From NCBI RefSeq assembly GCF_022179065.1, contig NZ_BPQD01000015.1:62001-126000 (forward strand): a stretch of DNA of 64,000 nucleotides. The letters run 5' to 3'. The first letter of the stretch is position 1. Every line of letters begins with the position of its first letter. A program made the translations under genes and the position numbers. The stretch comes from Methylobacterium adhaesivum. GTDB lineage: Bacteria; Pseudomonadota; Alphaproteobacteria; Rhizobiales; Beijerinckiaceae. Shown piece after piece: positions 47,286 through 56,903 of the stretch. Under the pieces are notes generated by a model. That model had not been told where the DNA came from. It ran no database searches and saw nothing but the letters and a program-made list of their open reading frames with translations.

Positions 47286-47819
47286 GTGAACAAGGGCTGG
47301 GTAAGACTCAAGAGTCCGGGTCCGCGTGGAGTCGGCACGGGGCTGGTCCTGGCCTGCGGTCTCGCGCTCGGTGGCTGTGCCAGCCAGCAACCGCTCGAAA
47401 CAGCCACCGCCCTGCCCAGCCTGTACTGGCCGATGACCACCGCCTCGGCGCAAGTCGACGCAGCCACGGCCCGCGACATGATCTCGGCCTACCGTGCCCG
47501 CTCCGGCGGCAAACCACTGCAGCTCGATCCCGAACTGCAGAAACTCGCCGAAGCCGAGGCCGCCGCCATGGCAGCCGCCGATCGGCCGAGCCGCGCCCAG
47601 ACCGTGCGGGTCGCCATGGAACGCCTCGGCCATCCCTCGGCCGGTGCCAACCTCTCGGCTGGCTACCATACCCTCGCCGAAGCCTTCTCCGGGTGGCGCG
47701 ACAGCCCGGCCCACAACGCCGTGATGCTGGCGCCGGAGGCCACCCGCATGGGCATCGCCACGGCCTACGCGCCGAACTCGAAGTACCGGGTCTACTGGGC
47801 ACTGCTGGTGTCGAAGTAG
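47286..47819 (+). CDS. CAP/SCP-domain lipoprotein
   Basis: 177 residues. GTG start with GAAGGGG upstream. A type II signal peptide ends in lipobox ALGGC (Cys31). The mature part is a small CAP (SCP/PR-1) domain: ARDMISAYRARSGGKPLQLDPELQKLAEAEA, HTLAEAFSGWRDSPAHNAVML and RMGIATAYAPNSKYRVYWALLVS, with the usual His and Glu in the cavity region. Bacterial CAP proteins are exported and of varied, mostly unknown function. It is four bases after the channel gene, so it is in one operon, and may act at the same envelope site. Confidence 0.87.
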   Translation: MNKGWVRLKSPGPRGVGTGLVLACGLALGGCASQQPLETATALPSLYWPMTTASAQVDAATARDMISAYRARSGGKPLQLDPELQKLAEAEAAAMAAADRPSRAQTVRVAMERLGHPSAGANLSAGYHTLAEAFSGWRDSPAHNAVMLAPEATRMGIATAYAPNSKYRVYWALLVSK

Positions 47820-47871
47820 CCGTCGCGTCGCCGCCGAGGCCCCGCCCGTTGCCGGACTGGCCGCGTCGGGC

Positions 47872-48204
47872 TCAGCCCGGCGGGAGAACCTCGATCTGGA
47901 TGCCGGCGTAGTATGCCGCGAGGTTGGCGATCTCGGTGTCCGACAGGCCCTTGGCGACGACGCTCATGATCTGATTATTGCGCGTGCCGTCGCGGTACTC
48001 GGTGAGCGCCTTGACGAGGTACGGCTCGACCTGCCCGGCGAGGTTCGGCGCCTCCGGCAATTTCGAGAGGCCATCCATCCCGTGACAGGTCTGACAGGCG
48101 GTCGCCGCCTTGCGACCCGTCTTGGCGTCACCGGCACAGGCTGATCCGGTGATGGTTGCGCCGAGGGAAACGGCGACAAGGAGGGTGAAGGCGGAACGGA
48201 TCAT
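47872..48204 (-). CDS. Small periplasmic c-type cytochrome
   Basis: 110 residues. Signal peptide, then a class I cytochrome c with haem-binding CQTCH (Cys37, Cys40, His41) and a likely axial Met in NNQIMSVV; AAYYAGI near the end is the typical last helix of c4/c5-like cytochromes. It is downstream of, and on the same strand as, the sugar dehydrogenase gene (81-base gap), so it is probably that enzyme's electron acceptor. The open frame upstream to 48984 is a shadow of the dehydrogenase. Confidence 0.9.
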   Translation of the reverse strand: MIRSAFTLLVAVSLGATITGSACAGDAKTGRKAATACQTCHGMDGLSKLPEAPNLAGQVEPYLVKALTEYRDGTRNNQIMSVVAKGLSDTEIANLAAYYAGIQIEVLPPG

Positions 48205-48284
48205 GCGGGGTCCGAAGGCATCTGGCGGTTCGAAGGCGGATCGGCCGGCTGATTGCGAAGGGCGACCCGCCGGCCTCGGACGGA

Positions 48285-49574
48285 TCACTTGCCTTCGTAG
48301 GTGATCCGATAGATCGCGCCCGCGGTGTCGTCCGAGACGAGGAGCGAACCGTCGAGGAACACGGCGACATCCGTCGGGCGGCCGAGATACTCGCCATCCG
48401 CCGTCAGCCAGCCTTCGGCGAACGGCGTCGGCGCCCCGGCCTTGCCGTCCTTGTCCACGGGCACGAACATGACACGGGCGCCGATGGGCGTAGTGCGGTT
48501 CCACGAGCCGTGCTCGGCAATGAAGATCCCGCCGCGATACGAGGTCGGGAACATCTTGCCGCCATAGAACGCCATGCCGAGATCGGCGGCATGGGGCGGC
48601 AGCTCGGCCTGCGGCAGCACGGCATCTTTTGGCGGTGTCTCGTCCTTGTACTCCGCCGTACGAACCTGTCCGCCGCCGAACCAGGGGAAGCCGAAATTCT
48701 CGCCGGCCTTGGCGGCGCGGTTGAGTTCGCCCGGCGGGGTGTCGTCGCCCATGCCGTCGACCTGGTTGTCCGTGAACCACAGGGACTTGTCGGCCGGGCT
48801 GAAATCCATGCCGACGGAATTCCGGATTCCCGTGGCGAACACCTCGCGGTTCTTGCCGTCCGCATCCATGCGGATGATCCCGCCGATGCCGGTCCTGGCG
48901 TAGAGGTCGCGCTTGTCGGCCGGCGGGACGTTGTAGGGCTGGCCGAGCGAGATGTAGGTCTTGCCGTCCGGCCCGACCCGGCACATCCGTGCGGTGTGGT
49001 TGTAGCTCTCTTCCGCCGCCGGAATGAGCGCGCCCTGCTTGACCAGCACGCCAGCGGCGACGTCCGGATTCTCGTAGAAGAACTCGGCCGCCGGGAACGA
49101 CAGGACCCGGTTCTGCTCGGCGATCGTCAGCACGCCGTCCCGGGAGAAGCAGACCCCGTTGGGGATCTTGAAATCGATGCCGGGGGCGAAGGCCCGGACC
49201 TCGTCGGCGACCCGATCCTTGTCGCGGTCGGTCACCGTGTAGACTTTTGTCTTGCGGGTACCGACGAACAGCACGCCCGCATTGGGCCCGACGGCGATGG
49301 AGCGGGCATCGGGCACCACGGCGTAGAGATCGATCTTGAAGCCCTCGGGCAGCTTGACCTTGGCGAGGGTCTTGCGCAGCGCGTCGGCGCGCCGTCCGGT
49401 CTGGGGGATTTCGGGCGCCTCGGCCGTGCCGGTGCTCTGCATCCCCGTCAGTTTTTCCAAGGCGTCGGCCTTGGCCTTCGTCTCGGCGGGGGCGGCCCCT
49501 TGGGCGAAGGCGCCGAGGCTCGTCAGCCCGAGGGCGACGCCGGCCAGGAGCGTCGCGGTGAGGACGGATCGCAT
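48285..49574 (-). CDS. Periplasmic PQQ-dependent sugar (sorbosone-type) dehydrogenase
   Basis: 429 residues. Signal peptide (LTATLLAGVALGLTSLGAFA) and a six-bladed beta-propeller of the glucose/sorbosone dehydrogenase family: FKIDLYAVVPDARSIAVGPN, LFVGTRKTKVYTV, NGVCFSRDGVLTIAEQNRVL, GPDGKTYISLGQPYN, FATGIRNSVGMDFSP (the R-N pair near PQQ), FPWFGGGQ, IFIAEHGSWNRT and LGRPTDVAVFLDGSLLVSDD. It probably oxidises an aldose or aldehyde in the periplasm with PQQ and passes electrons to the cytochrome encoded next. GGGAGAG lies eight bases before the ATG. The substrate is not known. Confidence 0.9.
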   Translation of the reverse strand: MRSVLTATLLAGVALGLTSLGAFAQGAAPAETKAKADALEKLTGMQSTGTAEAPEIPQTGRRADALRKTLAKVKLPEGFKIDLYAVVPDARSIAVGPNAGVLFVGTRKTKVYTVTDRDKDRVADEVRAFAPGIDFKIPNGVCFSRDGVLTIAEQNRVLSFPAAEFFYENPDVAAGVLVKQGALIPAAEESYNHTARMCRVGPDGKTYISLGQPYNVPPADKRDLYARTGIGGIIRMDADGKNREVFATGIRNSVGMDFSPADKSLWFTDNQVDGMGDDTPPGELNRAAKAGENFGFPWFGGGQVRTAEYKDETPPKDAVLPQAELPPHAADLGMAFYGGKMFPTSYRGGIFIAEHGSWNRTTPIGARVMFVPVDKDGKAGAPTPFAEGWLTADGEYLGRPTDVAVFLDGSLLVSDDTAGAIYRITYEGK

Positions 49575-49689
49575 GGGGTTCTCTCCCGGCTCCACCCGCA
49601 TGATCGGGGTGGTTGCCGGGAGTGACGATAGGGGCTCGCCCACCACTCTCGCAAGGGCCGCCCCCGGGGGGGCGACCGAAGGGGGGCGG

Positions 49690-50100
49690 TCAGTAGGGCA
49701 GGATCTTGATGAACAGGCCCCAGAGGACGAATAGGATGCCGACGATGGAGACACCCCAGACGATCGAGCGGATCTTGGGCACGCCGAAGCCGTAGATCGG
49801 CAGGTAGGCGAGGCGGGCAAAGAAGTAGAGATAGGCGCCGAGCACCACCGCCGTGTTGTGGCGCCCGGTGGCGACGCAGGCAAGCACGAGGGCGGCGAAG
49901 ATCGGGAAGGTCTCGAAGAAATTCTTGGAGGCCTTCTCCAACCGTGCGGCGGCCCCCGTCACCTCCGGCGTCTTGCCCTCGCGATTGCCCGCGGCCCAGG
50001 CGAGCCCGCCCCGTTGCTGCAGGCCGCTATAGGAGGCGGCGACGATGTGCACGAGGCCGAGGAAGCAGGACCAGGCGAGGAGGCGGATTTCGACGGGCAT
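49690..50100 (-). CDS. MAPEG-family membrane protein
   Basis: 136 residues with four hydrophobic helices (RLLAWSCFLGLVHIVAASY, NFFETFPIFAALVLACVATG, TAVVLGAYLYFFARLAYLPIYGFG, VWGVSIVGILFVLWGLFI). The motif RLEKASKNFFETFPIF with RLAYLPIY is that of the MAPEG superfamily (glutathione-S-transferase/eicosanoid-type), in its short bacterial branch where activity is unproven. AAGGAA lies upstream of the ATG at 50100. It is divergent from alaS with about 196 bases between. Confidence 0.88.
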   Translation of the reverse strand: MPVEIRLLAWSCFLGLVHIVAASYSGLQQRGGLAWAAGNREGKTPEVTGAAARLEKASKNFFETFPIFAALVLACVATGRHNTAVVLGAYLYFFARLAYLPIYGFGVPKIRSIVWGVSIVGILFVLWGLFIKILPY

Positions 50101-50296
50101 TGTTTCGGCAATTCCTTCGTAAGCGTGGATGCACCGTACCTAGAGCATTGCGTGCCCGAGGGGCACCCGACGGTGCGAAACGTGAAACCGCCCGTGACTT
50201 GAGGCGGAACCCTCCGTATGAGACGCCTGCGCGGGGACCGGCCCATACGGTCGATCGCACCGACCCGGCGGGGCCAAGGACAGAGTCTTTATTGCG

Positions 50297-52948
50297 ATGA
50301 GCGGCGTCAACGAGATCCGGTCGACCTTCCTCGACTTCTTCGCAGCGGCGGGCCACGAGGTGGTGCCGTCGTCGTCGCTGGTGCCACGCAACGACCCGAC
50401 CCTGATGTTCACCAATGCCGGCATGGTGCAGTTCAAGAACGTCTTCACCGGCGTCGAGAAGCGGCCCTACGATCGTGCCACCACGGCGCAGAAATGTGTC
50501 CGGGCCGGGGGCAAGCACAACGACCTCGACAATGTCGGCTACACGGCGCGCCACCACACCTTCTTCGAGATGCTCGGCAATTTCTCCTTCGGCGATTATT
50601 TCAAGCCGCAGGCCATCGAGCTCGCCTGGACCCTGATCACCCGGGAATTCGGGCTGTCGAAGGACCGCCTCCTGGTCACCGTCTATGCCGACGACGACGA
50701 GGCGGCCTCGCTCTGGAAGAAGATCGCCGGGTTTTCCGATGATCGCATCATTCGCATCGGCACCTCCGACAATTTCTGGCAGATGGGCGACACCGGCCCG
50801 TGCGGCCCGTGCTCGGAGATCTTCATCGACCAGGGACCGGGGCTCCAGGGCGGCCCGCCCGGCTCCCCGGACGAGGACGGCGACCGCTTCCTCGAGTTCT
50901 GGAACCTCGTGTTCATGCAGTACGAGCAGATCGAGCCAGGCAACCGCCTCGCCCTGCCGCGCCCGAGCATCGACACCGGCATGGGCCTGGAGCGCATGGC
51001 CGCCATCCTACAGGGGGTGACGAGCAACTACGATACAGACCTGTTCCGTGCCCTCATCGACGCCGTCGCCCACGCCGTCGGCCGTCCGCCCGAGCCCGCC
51101 AACCGCGCCTCCTACCGGGTGATCGCCGACCACCTGCGCGCCTCGTCCTTCCTCGTCGCCGACGGCGTCCTGCCGGGCAACGAGGGCCGTGGCTACGTGC
51201 TGCGCCGGATCATGCGCCGGGCCATGCGTCACCTCGAACTTCTGGGCTCGCGCGACCCTGTGATGTACCGCCTCGTACCCACCCTGGTGCGCGAGATGGG
51301 CCAGGCCTATCCCGAACTCACCCGGGCCGAGGGCCTCATCGCCGAGACCCTGCGGCTGGAAGAGACCCGGTTCCGCCGCACCCTGGAGCGGGGCCTCGCC
51401 ATCCTGGACGCCGAGACCCGCGATCTCGGCCGGGGCCAGAACCTCTCCGGCGAGACGGCCTTCACCCTCTACGACACCTACGGCTTCCCCCTCGACCTGA
51501 CGCAGGACGCTCTCAAGGCGCGCGGCATCGGCGTCGACACGGACGCGTTCGGGGCTGCCATGGAGCGCCAGCGCAAGGCCGCGCGCGCCGCCTGGACGGG
51601 TTCGGGCGAAGCCGCCACCGAGACCGTCTGGTACGGCGTCAAGGAGCGCACCGGCGCCACGGAGTTCCTAGGGTACGAGACCGAGACCGCCGAGGGTATC
51701 GTCACCGCCCTCCTGCGGGACGGCACCGAGGTCGAAGCCCTGGAGGCCGGGCAGACCGGCCTCGCCCTCCTCAACCAGACACCGTTCTACGCCGAGTCCG
51801 GCGGTCAGGTCGGCGATACCGGCACGCTCACCGCCTCCGGCCTCAAGGCACGGGTGACGGCCACGGAGAAGAAGCTCGGCGACTTGTTCGTCCACCACGT
51901 TACCGTGGACGAGGGCCGGCTTGCCCTGAACCAGCCCGTCGAGCTCGCCGTCGAGGGCGGCCGCCGCGCCGCCATCCGGGCCAACCATTCGGCGACCCAC
52001 CTCCTGCACGAGGCCCTGCGCCAGGTGCTCGGCGACCACGTCGCCCAGAAAGGCTCGCTGGTCTCGGCCGAGCGCCTGCGCTTCGATTTCAGTCACCCCA
52101 AGCCCATGGACGAGGCCGAGATCCGCGCGGTGGAGGACATCGCCAACGCGGTGCTCCTGCAGAACACCCCCGTGGTGACGAAGCTCATGGCGCAGGACGA
52201 GGCCGTGGCCTCGGGCGCTCGTGCCCTGTTCGGCGAGAAGTACGGAGACGAGGTCCGCGTCGTGTCCATGGGCCTGCCCGTTGCCGGCGGCGGCAAGGCG
52301 TTCTCGGTGGAACTCTGCGGCGGCACGCACGCAGCGCGCACGGGCGAGATTGGCCAGGTCTCCGTGGTCGCCGAAAGCGCGGTCGGTGCAGGTGTGCGCC
52401 GCATCGAGGCCCTGACGGCGGGCGCCGCCCGGCGCCACCGCGCCGAAGAGGGCCGCACCCTGGCTCAGATCGCCGGTCTGCTGAAATCCGCCCCCTCCGA
52501 CGTGCCCGAGCGCCTCTCGGCTCTCATCGAGGACCGCCGCCGCCTGGAGCGCGAACTCACGGACGCGCGGAAAAAGCTCGCCATGGGCGGCGCCGGCTCC
52601 GGCGGAGACGAGATCGCCGAGGTCGCGGGCGTAAAGCTCTTGGCCCGCGTCGTCGAAGGCGTCGAGATGCGCGACCTGAAGTCCCTCGCCGACGAGGGCA
52701 AGAGTCGGATCGGCTCTGGCATCGTCGCCCTGGTCGGGGTCGCGCCCGACGGCAAGGCCGGCCTCGTCGTCGGCGTCACGGCCGACCTTACCGAGCGGTT
52801 CGACGCCGTCGCCCTGGTGCGGGCGGGCGCCGGCCATCTCGGCGGCAAGGGCGGCGGCGGCCGCCGCGACATGGCTCAGGCCGGCGGACCGGAGGGGACG
52901 GGGGCAGAGGCGGCCCTGGATGCGATCCGGTCGGCGGTCGCCGGCTGA
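50297..52948 (+). CDS. alaS: Alanyl-tRNA synthetase
   Basis: 883 residues. Class II synthetase: motif 1 begins [20 protein letters not shown], motif 2 includes [23 protein letters not shown], and motif 3 includes [15 protein letters not shown]. The editing domain zinc motifs are [12 protein letters not shown] (HxxxH) and [13 protein letters not shown] (CxxxH-type), followed by the coiled C-Ala part with the Gly-rich [21 protein letters not shown] end. Length is standard. Weak ribosome site before ATG 50297. recA, frequent next to alaS in alphaproteobacteria, is not here. Two tRNA-Ala genes are 6 kb downstream. Confidence 0.98.
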   Translation: MSGVNEIRSTFLDFFAAAGHEVVPSSSLVPRNDPTLMFTNAGMVQFKNVFTGVEKRPYDRATTAQKCVRAGGKHNDLDNVGYTARHHTFFEMLGNFSFGDYFKPQAIELAWTLITREFGLSKDRLLVTVYADDDEAASLWKKIAGFSDDRIIRIGTSDNFWQMGDTGPCGPCSEIFIDQGPGLQGGPPGSPDEDGDRFLEFWNLVFMQYEQIEPGNRLALPRPSIDTGMGLERMAAILQGVTSNYDTDLFRALIDAVAHAVGRPPEPANRASYRVIADHLRASSFLVADGVLPGNEGRGYVLRRIMRRAMRHLELLGSRDPVMYRLVPTLVREMGQAYPELTRAEGLIAETLRLEETRFRRTLERGLAILDAETRDLGRGQNLSGETAFTLYDTYGFPLDLTQDALKARGIGVDTDAFGAAMERQRKAARAAWTGSGEAATETVWYGVKERTGATEFLGYETETAEGIVTALLRDGTEVEALEAGQTGLALLNQTPFYAESGGQVGDTGTLTASGLKARVTATEKKLGDLFVHHVTVDEGRLALNQPVELAVEGGRRAAIRANHSATHLLHEALRQVLGDHVAQKGSLVSAERLRFDFSHPKPMDEAEIRAVEDIANAVLLQNTPVVTKLMAQDEAVASGARALFGEKYGDEVRVVSMGLPVAGGGKAFSVELCGGTHAARTGEIGQVSVVAESAVGAGVRRIEALTAGAARRHRAEEGRTLAQIAGLLKSAPSDVPERLSALIEDRRRLERELTDARKKLAMGGAGSGGDEIAEVAGVKLLARVVEGVEMRDLKSLADEGKSRIGSGIVALVGVAPDGKAGLVVGVTADLTERFDAVALVRAGAGHLGGKGGGGRRDMAQAGGPEGTGAEAALDAIRSAVAG

Positions 52949-52966
52949 TCGGCCGGCGGCGTGACC

Positions 52967-53758
52967 CTATCCGGGCGACGCCGCCGACCCCGCCAACAGA
53001 CCGCCGTCGATGGTCAGCTCCGTGCCGGTGACGTAGGCGGCTTCATCGGAGGCGAGCAGGACGGACAGCGCCGCGACTTCCTCCGGGCGGCCGAAGCGCC
53101 GTAGGGGCGTGTCGGCCACCAGAGCGTCCGTCCGCGCCTGCCGGTCCGGCCCGGTCCCGAGCATCGGCTCCCACATGGGGGTGAGAATCGCCGCCGGGTG
53201 GATCGAGTTGCAGCGGATGGCCCATCCCTGCTGGGCGCAGTAGAGCGCCACGGTCTTCGTATGGTTGCGGATTGCCGCCTTCGAGGAGGCGTAGGCCGCC
53301 GCGCCCGGAATGCCGACGAGGCCGGAGCGCGAGGAAATGTTGACGATCGATCCCGTCCCGCGCGCCTTCATGGCGCGAATGGCATAGCGGCAACCAAGGA
53401 AGGTGCCGTCGAGGTTGACCGCGTGAACCGCGCGCCAATCCGCCAGGGAGGCGTTCTCCGGGTCGTGCGGGACCATTCCGTCCTCGAAGCCCGTCACGCC
53501 CGCGTTGTTCACAACCACGTCGACGGTGGGGACCGCCCGTACGAGGGCGTCCCAATCCTCTTCCCGGGCCACATCAAGCGCCAGCGCCCGGCACCCGATG
53601 GTGGCGGCCATGTCCAGGACCGCTGCCGCATCCCTATCCGTCGCGACCACAATGCCGCCTTCGCGATGGAAGGCTTCGGCGATGGCGCGCCCGATCCCGC
53701 GCGCGGCCCCGGTGACGACGCAGGTCTTTCCCGCCAGCCTCAATTCACCCGCTTCCAC
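52967..53758 (-). CDS. Short-chain dehydrogenase/reductase
   Basis: 263 residues, classical SDR fold: cofactor motif [22 protein letters not shown], catalytic Ser in VNISSRSG, Tyr-x3-Lys as YASSK, and the C-terminal [36 protein letters not shown](H) preference is suggested by the acidic Asp after beta-2 (VVATDRD). The substrate is unknown. Start is GTG 53758, overlapping the end of the DUF2147 gene by 19 bases on the same strand, so the two form an operon; a TTG six codons on is an alternative. Confidence 0.88.
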   Translation of the reverse strand: MEAGELRLAGKTCVVTGAARGIGRAIAEAFHREGGIVVATDRDAAAVLDMAATIGCRALALDVAREEDWDALVRAVPTVDVVVNNAGVTGFEDGMVPHDPENASLADWRAVHAVNLDGTFLGCRYAIRAMKARGTGSIVNISSRSGLVGIPGAAAYASSKAAIRNHTKTVALYCAQQGWAIRCNSIHPAAILTPMWEPMLGTGPDRQARTDALVADTPLRRFGRPEEVAALSVLLASDEAAYVTGTELTIDGGLLAGSAASPG

Positions 53759-54162
53759 GTCTGGGTCTTGCAGAATACGCTCATGACGCAGCCAGCGACC
53801 TCGACCACGTTCGCCCCCTTGAGGGTCATCGAGCCGGCGTAGGTCTTGCCGTCCTTCGGGTTATAGAGCGTGCCCTCGAAGCCGTCGCCCTTGGGGCGAT
53901 TGGCGTTCATGATCTGCACGCCGACGAGCTTGCGGTTCTTCAGGGAGGCGTCGGGGTTCTGGCTGTCGAGGCCGGGGCCGGACACGCTCGCGAGGGTGCC
54001 GCAATAGCCGGCGCCGCAACGCGCGATACGAACCTTGGAATCGCCCGTCTCGGTGAGCCAGAGGCCCGTGGGGTCGGCCGCATTCTGGGCCGAGGCCGGG
54101 CCGGCGAGTGCGAGGAAGAGGGTGCCCAAGGCGGCGCAGGCCAGCCGATTCGTGATGGTCAT
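53740..54162 (-). CDS. DUF2147 secreted protein
   Basis: 140 residues: signal peptide ([20 protein letters not shown]) and a lipocalin-like DUF2147 domain, with [65 protein letters not shown] described by its residues 68-103, and the terminal [15 protein letters not shown]. Cysteine pairs (RC/YC and CVMSVFC) probably bridge. AAGGAGA is nine bases before the ATG 54162, a strong site. Function is unassigned for the family. It overlaps the SDR gene and is divergent from rfbC. Confidence 0.87.
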   Translation of the reverse strand: MTITNRLACAALGTLFLALAGPASAQNAADPTGLWLTETGDSKVRIARCGAGYCGTLASVSGPGLDSQNPDASLKNRKLVGVQIMNANRPKGDGFEGTLYNPKDGKTYAGSMTLKGANVVEVAGCVMSVFCKTQTWKRVN

Positions 54163-54351
54163 CGTACGATGTCTCCTTGGCCCGCGCTCGGCGTGGTCGG
54201 GGGGCATAGCGTAGGCCCGGTCGCACCGGCAAGCGGTCCATGCTTCGGGTCCCGCGTCTGCCTCTCAAGTCCTGGCCCAGCCTTGACAACCCGGCCGGAA
54301 CCCCGGCCTAGGACGGTTCGAATTCGAGGTTGTCCTGAGGATCCATCCATC

Positions 54352-54903
54352 ATGCGGGTGATCGAAACCGAGATCGCGGCGGTCAAGCGCGTCGTTCCCA
54401 ATCGCTTCGGCGATGACCGAGGCTGGTTCTCGGAAACGTTTCGCGTCGATACGCTTGCGGCCGGCGGAATCGACGTGGCGTTCGTTCAGGACAACCAGTC
54501 CTTTTCGGCGCAGGCCGGCACCGTGCGCGGCCTGCATTTTCAGCTTCCGCCCGCCGCACAGGCGAAGCTCGTGCGGGTGCTCGCCGGATCGATCCTCGAC
54601 GTCGCCGTCGATCTGCGCCGCGACAGCCCGACCTTCGGCCGCCACGTCGCCGTGACGCTGGACGCAAAGGGCGGCGAACAGCTCTACGTGCCGGCCGGAT
54701 TCGCCCACGGGTTCTGCACCCTGGAGCCCGACACCATGGTGGCCTACAAGGTCAGCGCCTATTACAGCGCGGCTCACGACCGCAATCTGGTTTGGAACGA
54801 CCCCGATCTCGCGATCGCCTGGCCCGTGGACGAGGCCGCGGCCGTCCTGTCGGACAAGGATCGCGCCGCCCCGCGTTTCGCGGATCTCGGCGCGGCGTTC
54901 TGA
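54352..54903 (+). CDS. rfbC: dTDP-4-dehydrorhamnose 3,5-epimerase
   Basis: 183 residues. Third enzyme of dTDP-L-rhamnose synthesis, a cupin epimerising C3 and C5. DDRGWFSETFR, VQDNQSFSAQAGTVRGLHFQLPP with the catalytic His, LVRVLAGSILDVAVDLRRDSPTFG, LYVPAGFAHGFCTLEPDTMVAYKVSAYYS and the D-LAIAWP block near the end are all typical. GAGGAT precedes ATG 54352. First of the four-gene unit rfbCBDA; the frame open back to 54169 is not conserved. Confidence 0.96.
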   Translation: MRVIETEIAAVKRVVPNRFGDDRGWFSETFRVDTLAAGGIDVAFVQDNQSFSAQAGTVRGLHFQLPPAAQAKLVRVLAGSILDVAVDLRRDSPTFGRHVAVTLDAKGGEQLYVPAGFAHGFCTLEPDTMVAYKVSAYYSAAHDRNLVWNDPDLAIAWPVDEAAAVLSDKDRAAPRFADLGAAF

Positions 54904-54935
54904 ACCAATCCGAAAGCTTTGAGGAGACGACACGC

Positions 54936-55997
54936 ATGCGCATCCTGGTCACCGGCGGCTGCGGCTTCATCGGCTCCGCCCTCGTCCTGCACCTCGTGCA
55001 GGATCTCGGGCACGACGTACTCACTCTCGACGCCCTGACCTACGCGGCCAATCCCGTCTCCCTGGCGCCGCTCTCCGACGATCCGCGCCACCGGCTGGTT
55101 GAAGCGGACATCTGCGATCCGAAGGCGGTTCACGCCCTCTATACCGAGTTTCGGCCGGACGCGGTCATGCATCTCGCCGCCGAGAGCCACGTCGATCGCT
55201 CCATCACCGATCCGGGCGCGTTCATCCGCACCAACGTGGTCGGCACCCAGGTGATGCTCGACGGCGCCCGCACCCACTGGGACGGGCTCGACGGCGCGGC
55301 GAAGGCCGCGTTCCGCTTCCTCCACGTCTCCACGGACGAGGTCTACGGCTCGCTCCCACCCGATGGGTTCTTCACCGAGGAGAGCCGCTACGATCCCCGC
55401 TCGCCGTATTCGGCCTCGAAGGCGGCGTCCGATCACCTGGCGCGGGCCTGGCATGAGACCTACGGCCTGCCGGTGCTCATTACGAACTGCTCGAACAATT
55501 ACGGGCCGCGCCACTTCCCGGAAAAGCTCATCCCCCTGATGATCCTCAACGCCCTGGAGGGGAAGAACCTGCCCGTCTACGGCGACGGCCTGAACGAGCG
55601 CGACTGGATCCACGTCGAGGATCATGCCCGCGGCCTCGTCGCCGTGCTGGAGAAGGGGCGCCTCGGCGAGACCTACCTGCTCGGTGGCCGTTCCGTGCGC
55701 AACAATCTTGCGGTGGTGAAGGGGCTCTGCGCCGCCTTCGACCGCCTGCGTCCCGAGCACGCCCCCCACGACCGCCTCATCACCTACGTCGCCGACCGCC
55801 CCGGCCACGACCGCCGCTACGCCATCGACCCGTCGAAGGCGGAGGCCGAGGTCGCGTGGGCGCCGACGAAGAACTTCGAGACGGCGCTGGAAGAGACCGT
55901 GCGGTGGTACCTCGACAACGAGGCGTGGTGGCGCCCGATCCGCGAGGGCCGTTACACCGGCGAGCGCCTCGGCCTCGGTGCGACGAAGGCCTCCTGA
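54936..55997 (+). CDS. rfbB: dTDP-glucose 4,6-dehydratase
   Basis: 353 residues. Second step: NAD-dependent removal of water from dTDP-glucose. Extended SDR with ILVTGGCGFIGSALV, HLAAESHVDRSI, STDEVYG, catalytic Tyr in SPYSASKAASDH and NCSNNYGPRHFPEKLIP, then VYGDGLNERDWIHVEDHA and RPGHDRRYAIDPSKAE. GAGGAGA lies upstream of ATG 54936. The end abuts the rfbD start without a gap. Confidence 0.97.
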   Translation: MRILVTGGCGFIGSALVLHLVQDLGHDVLTLDALTYAANPVSLAPLSDDPRHRLVEADICDPKAVHALYTEFRPDAVMHLAAESHVDRSITDPGAFIRTNVVGTQVMLDGARTHWDGLDGAAKAAFRFLHVSTDEVYGSLPPDGFFTEESRYDPRSPYSASKAASDHLARAWHETYGLPVLITNCSNNYGPRHFPEKLIPLMILNALEGKNLPVYGDGLNERDWIHVEDHARGLVAVLEKGRLGETYLLGGRSVRNNLAVVKGLCAAFDRLRPEHAPHDRLITYVADRPGHDRRYAIDPSKAEAEVAWAPTKNFETALEETVRWYLDNEAWWRPIREGRYTGERLGLGATKAS

Positions 55998-56903
55998 ATG
56001 GATATCCTCGTTCTCGGCGGCGCGGGTCAGGTCGGCACCGAACTCAAGGCCTATGCCTGGCCCGACGGCGTACGGGTGGATGCACCCGACCGCACGGCCC
56101 TCGACATCACCGACGCGGGCGCGGTGGCTCAGGCCCTCGACGCGAAAGCCTACGCGGCGGTGATCAATACGGCGGCCTACACCGCCGTGGACAAGGCCGA
56201 ATCCGACGTCGTCGCGGCCTGGCGCCTCAACACCCTGGCTCCGGCGATCCTGGCGGCGGCCACGCGGGAGCGGGGCATTCCCCTCGTCCATGTCTCGACG
56301 GATTACGTGTTCGACGGCGACGGTCTCGGCGACTACGTCCCCGATGCGCCGGTGAACCCGCGCAGCGTCTACGGGGCGAGCAAGGCGGCGGGCGAGATGG
56401 CGGTGCGGACCGCCAACCTGCGCCACGCCATTGTACGCACCGCCTGGGTGGTGAGCCCGCACCGGGGCAACTTCGTGAAGACCATGCTGCGCCTCTCGGC
56501 CGAGCGCGATGCCCTCACGGTGGTGGACGACCAGCACGGCTGTCCGACCTCGGCCACGGACCTGGCTGAGGCCTGCGCCCGCATCGCCCTGCGCCTCGCT
56601 GCCGACGCGGACGCTCCTACGGGGACGTTCCACTGCGTCAATGCCGGCGCGACCACGTGGGCCGGCTTCGCCCAAGCCATCATAGCGGGCTCCGCCGCCC
56701 GGGGCGGCCGGGCGATCCCCGTCACGGGCATTCCGACGAGCGCCTATCCGACCCCGGCCCGGCGCCCGGCGAATTCCCGCCTGTCGACGGCGAGCCTCAC
56801 GGCCGCTTACGGGATCGTGCCGCGCCCTTGGGCGACCGCACTGGATGATATCCTCGACCGGCTCATCGGGCCGGCCCACACCAACACGGAGACACGGGCA
56901 TGA
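55998..56903 (+). CDS. rfbD: dTDP-4-dehydrorhamnose reductase
   Basis: 301 residues. Last step, NADPH reduction to dTDP-L-rhamnose. ILVLGGAGQVGTEL, NTAAYTAVDKAESD, HVSTDYVFDGDG, SVYGASKAAGE (Tyr-Gly-x-x-Lys), RTAWVVSPHRGNFVKTM, DQHGCPTS and RPANSRLS are the standard RmlD blocks. It starts at the base after the rfbB stop and shares ATGA with rfbA, so translation is coupled. Confidence 0.96.
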   Translation: MDILVLGGAGQVGTELKAYAWPDGVRVDAPDRTALDITDAGAVAQALDAKAYAAVINTAAYTAVDKAESDVVAAWRLNTLAPAILAAATRERGIPLVHVSTDYVFDGDGLGDYVPDAPVNPRSVYGASKAAGEMAVRTANLRHAIVRTAWVVSPHRGNFVKTMLRLSAERDALTVVDDQHGCPTSATDLAEACARIALRLAADADAPTGTFHCVNAGATTWAGFAQAIIAGSAARGGRAIPVTGIPTSAYPTPARRPANSRLSTASLTAAYGIVPRPWATALDDILDRLIGPAHTNTETRA

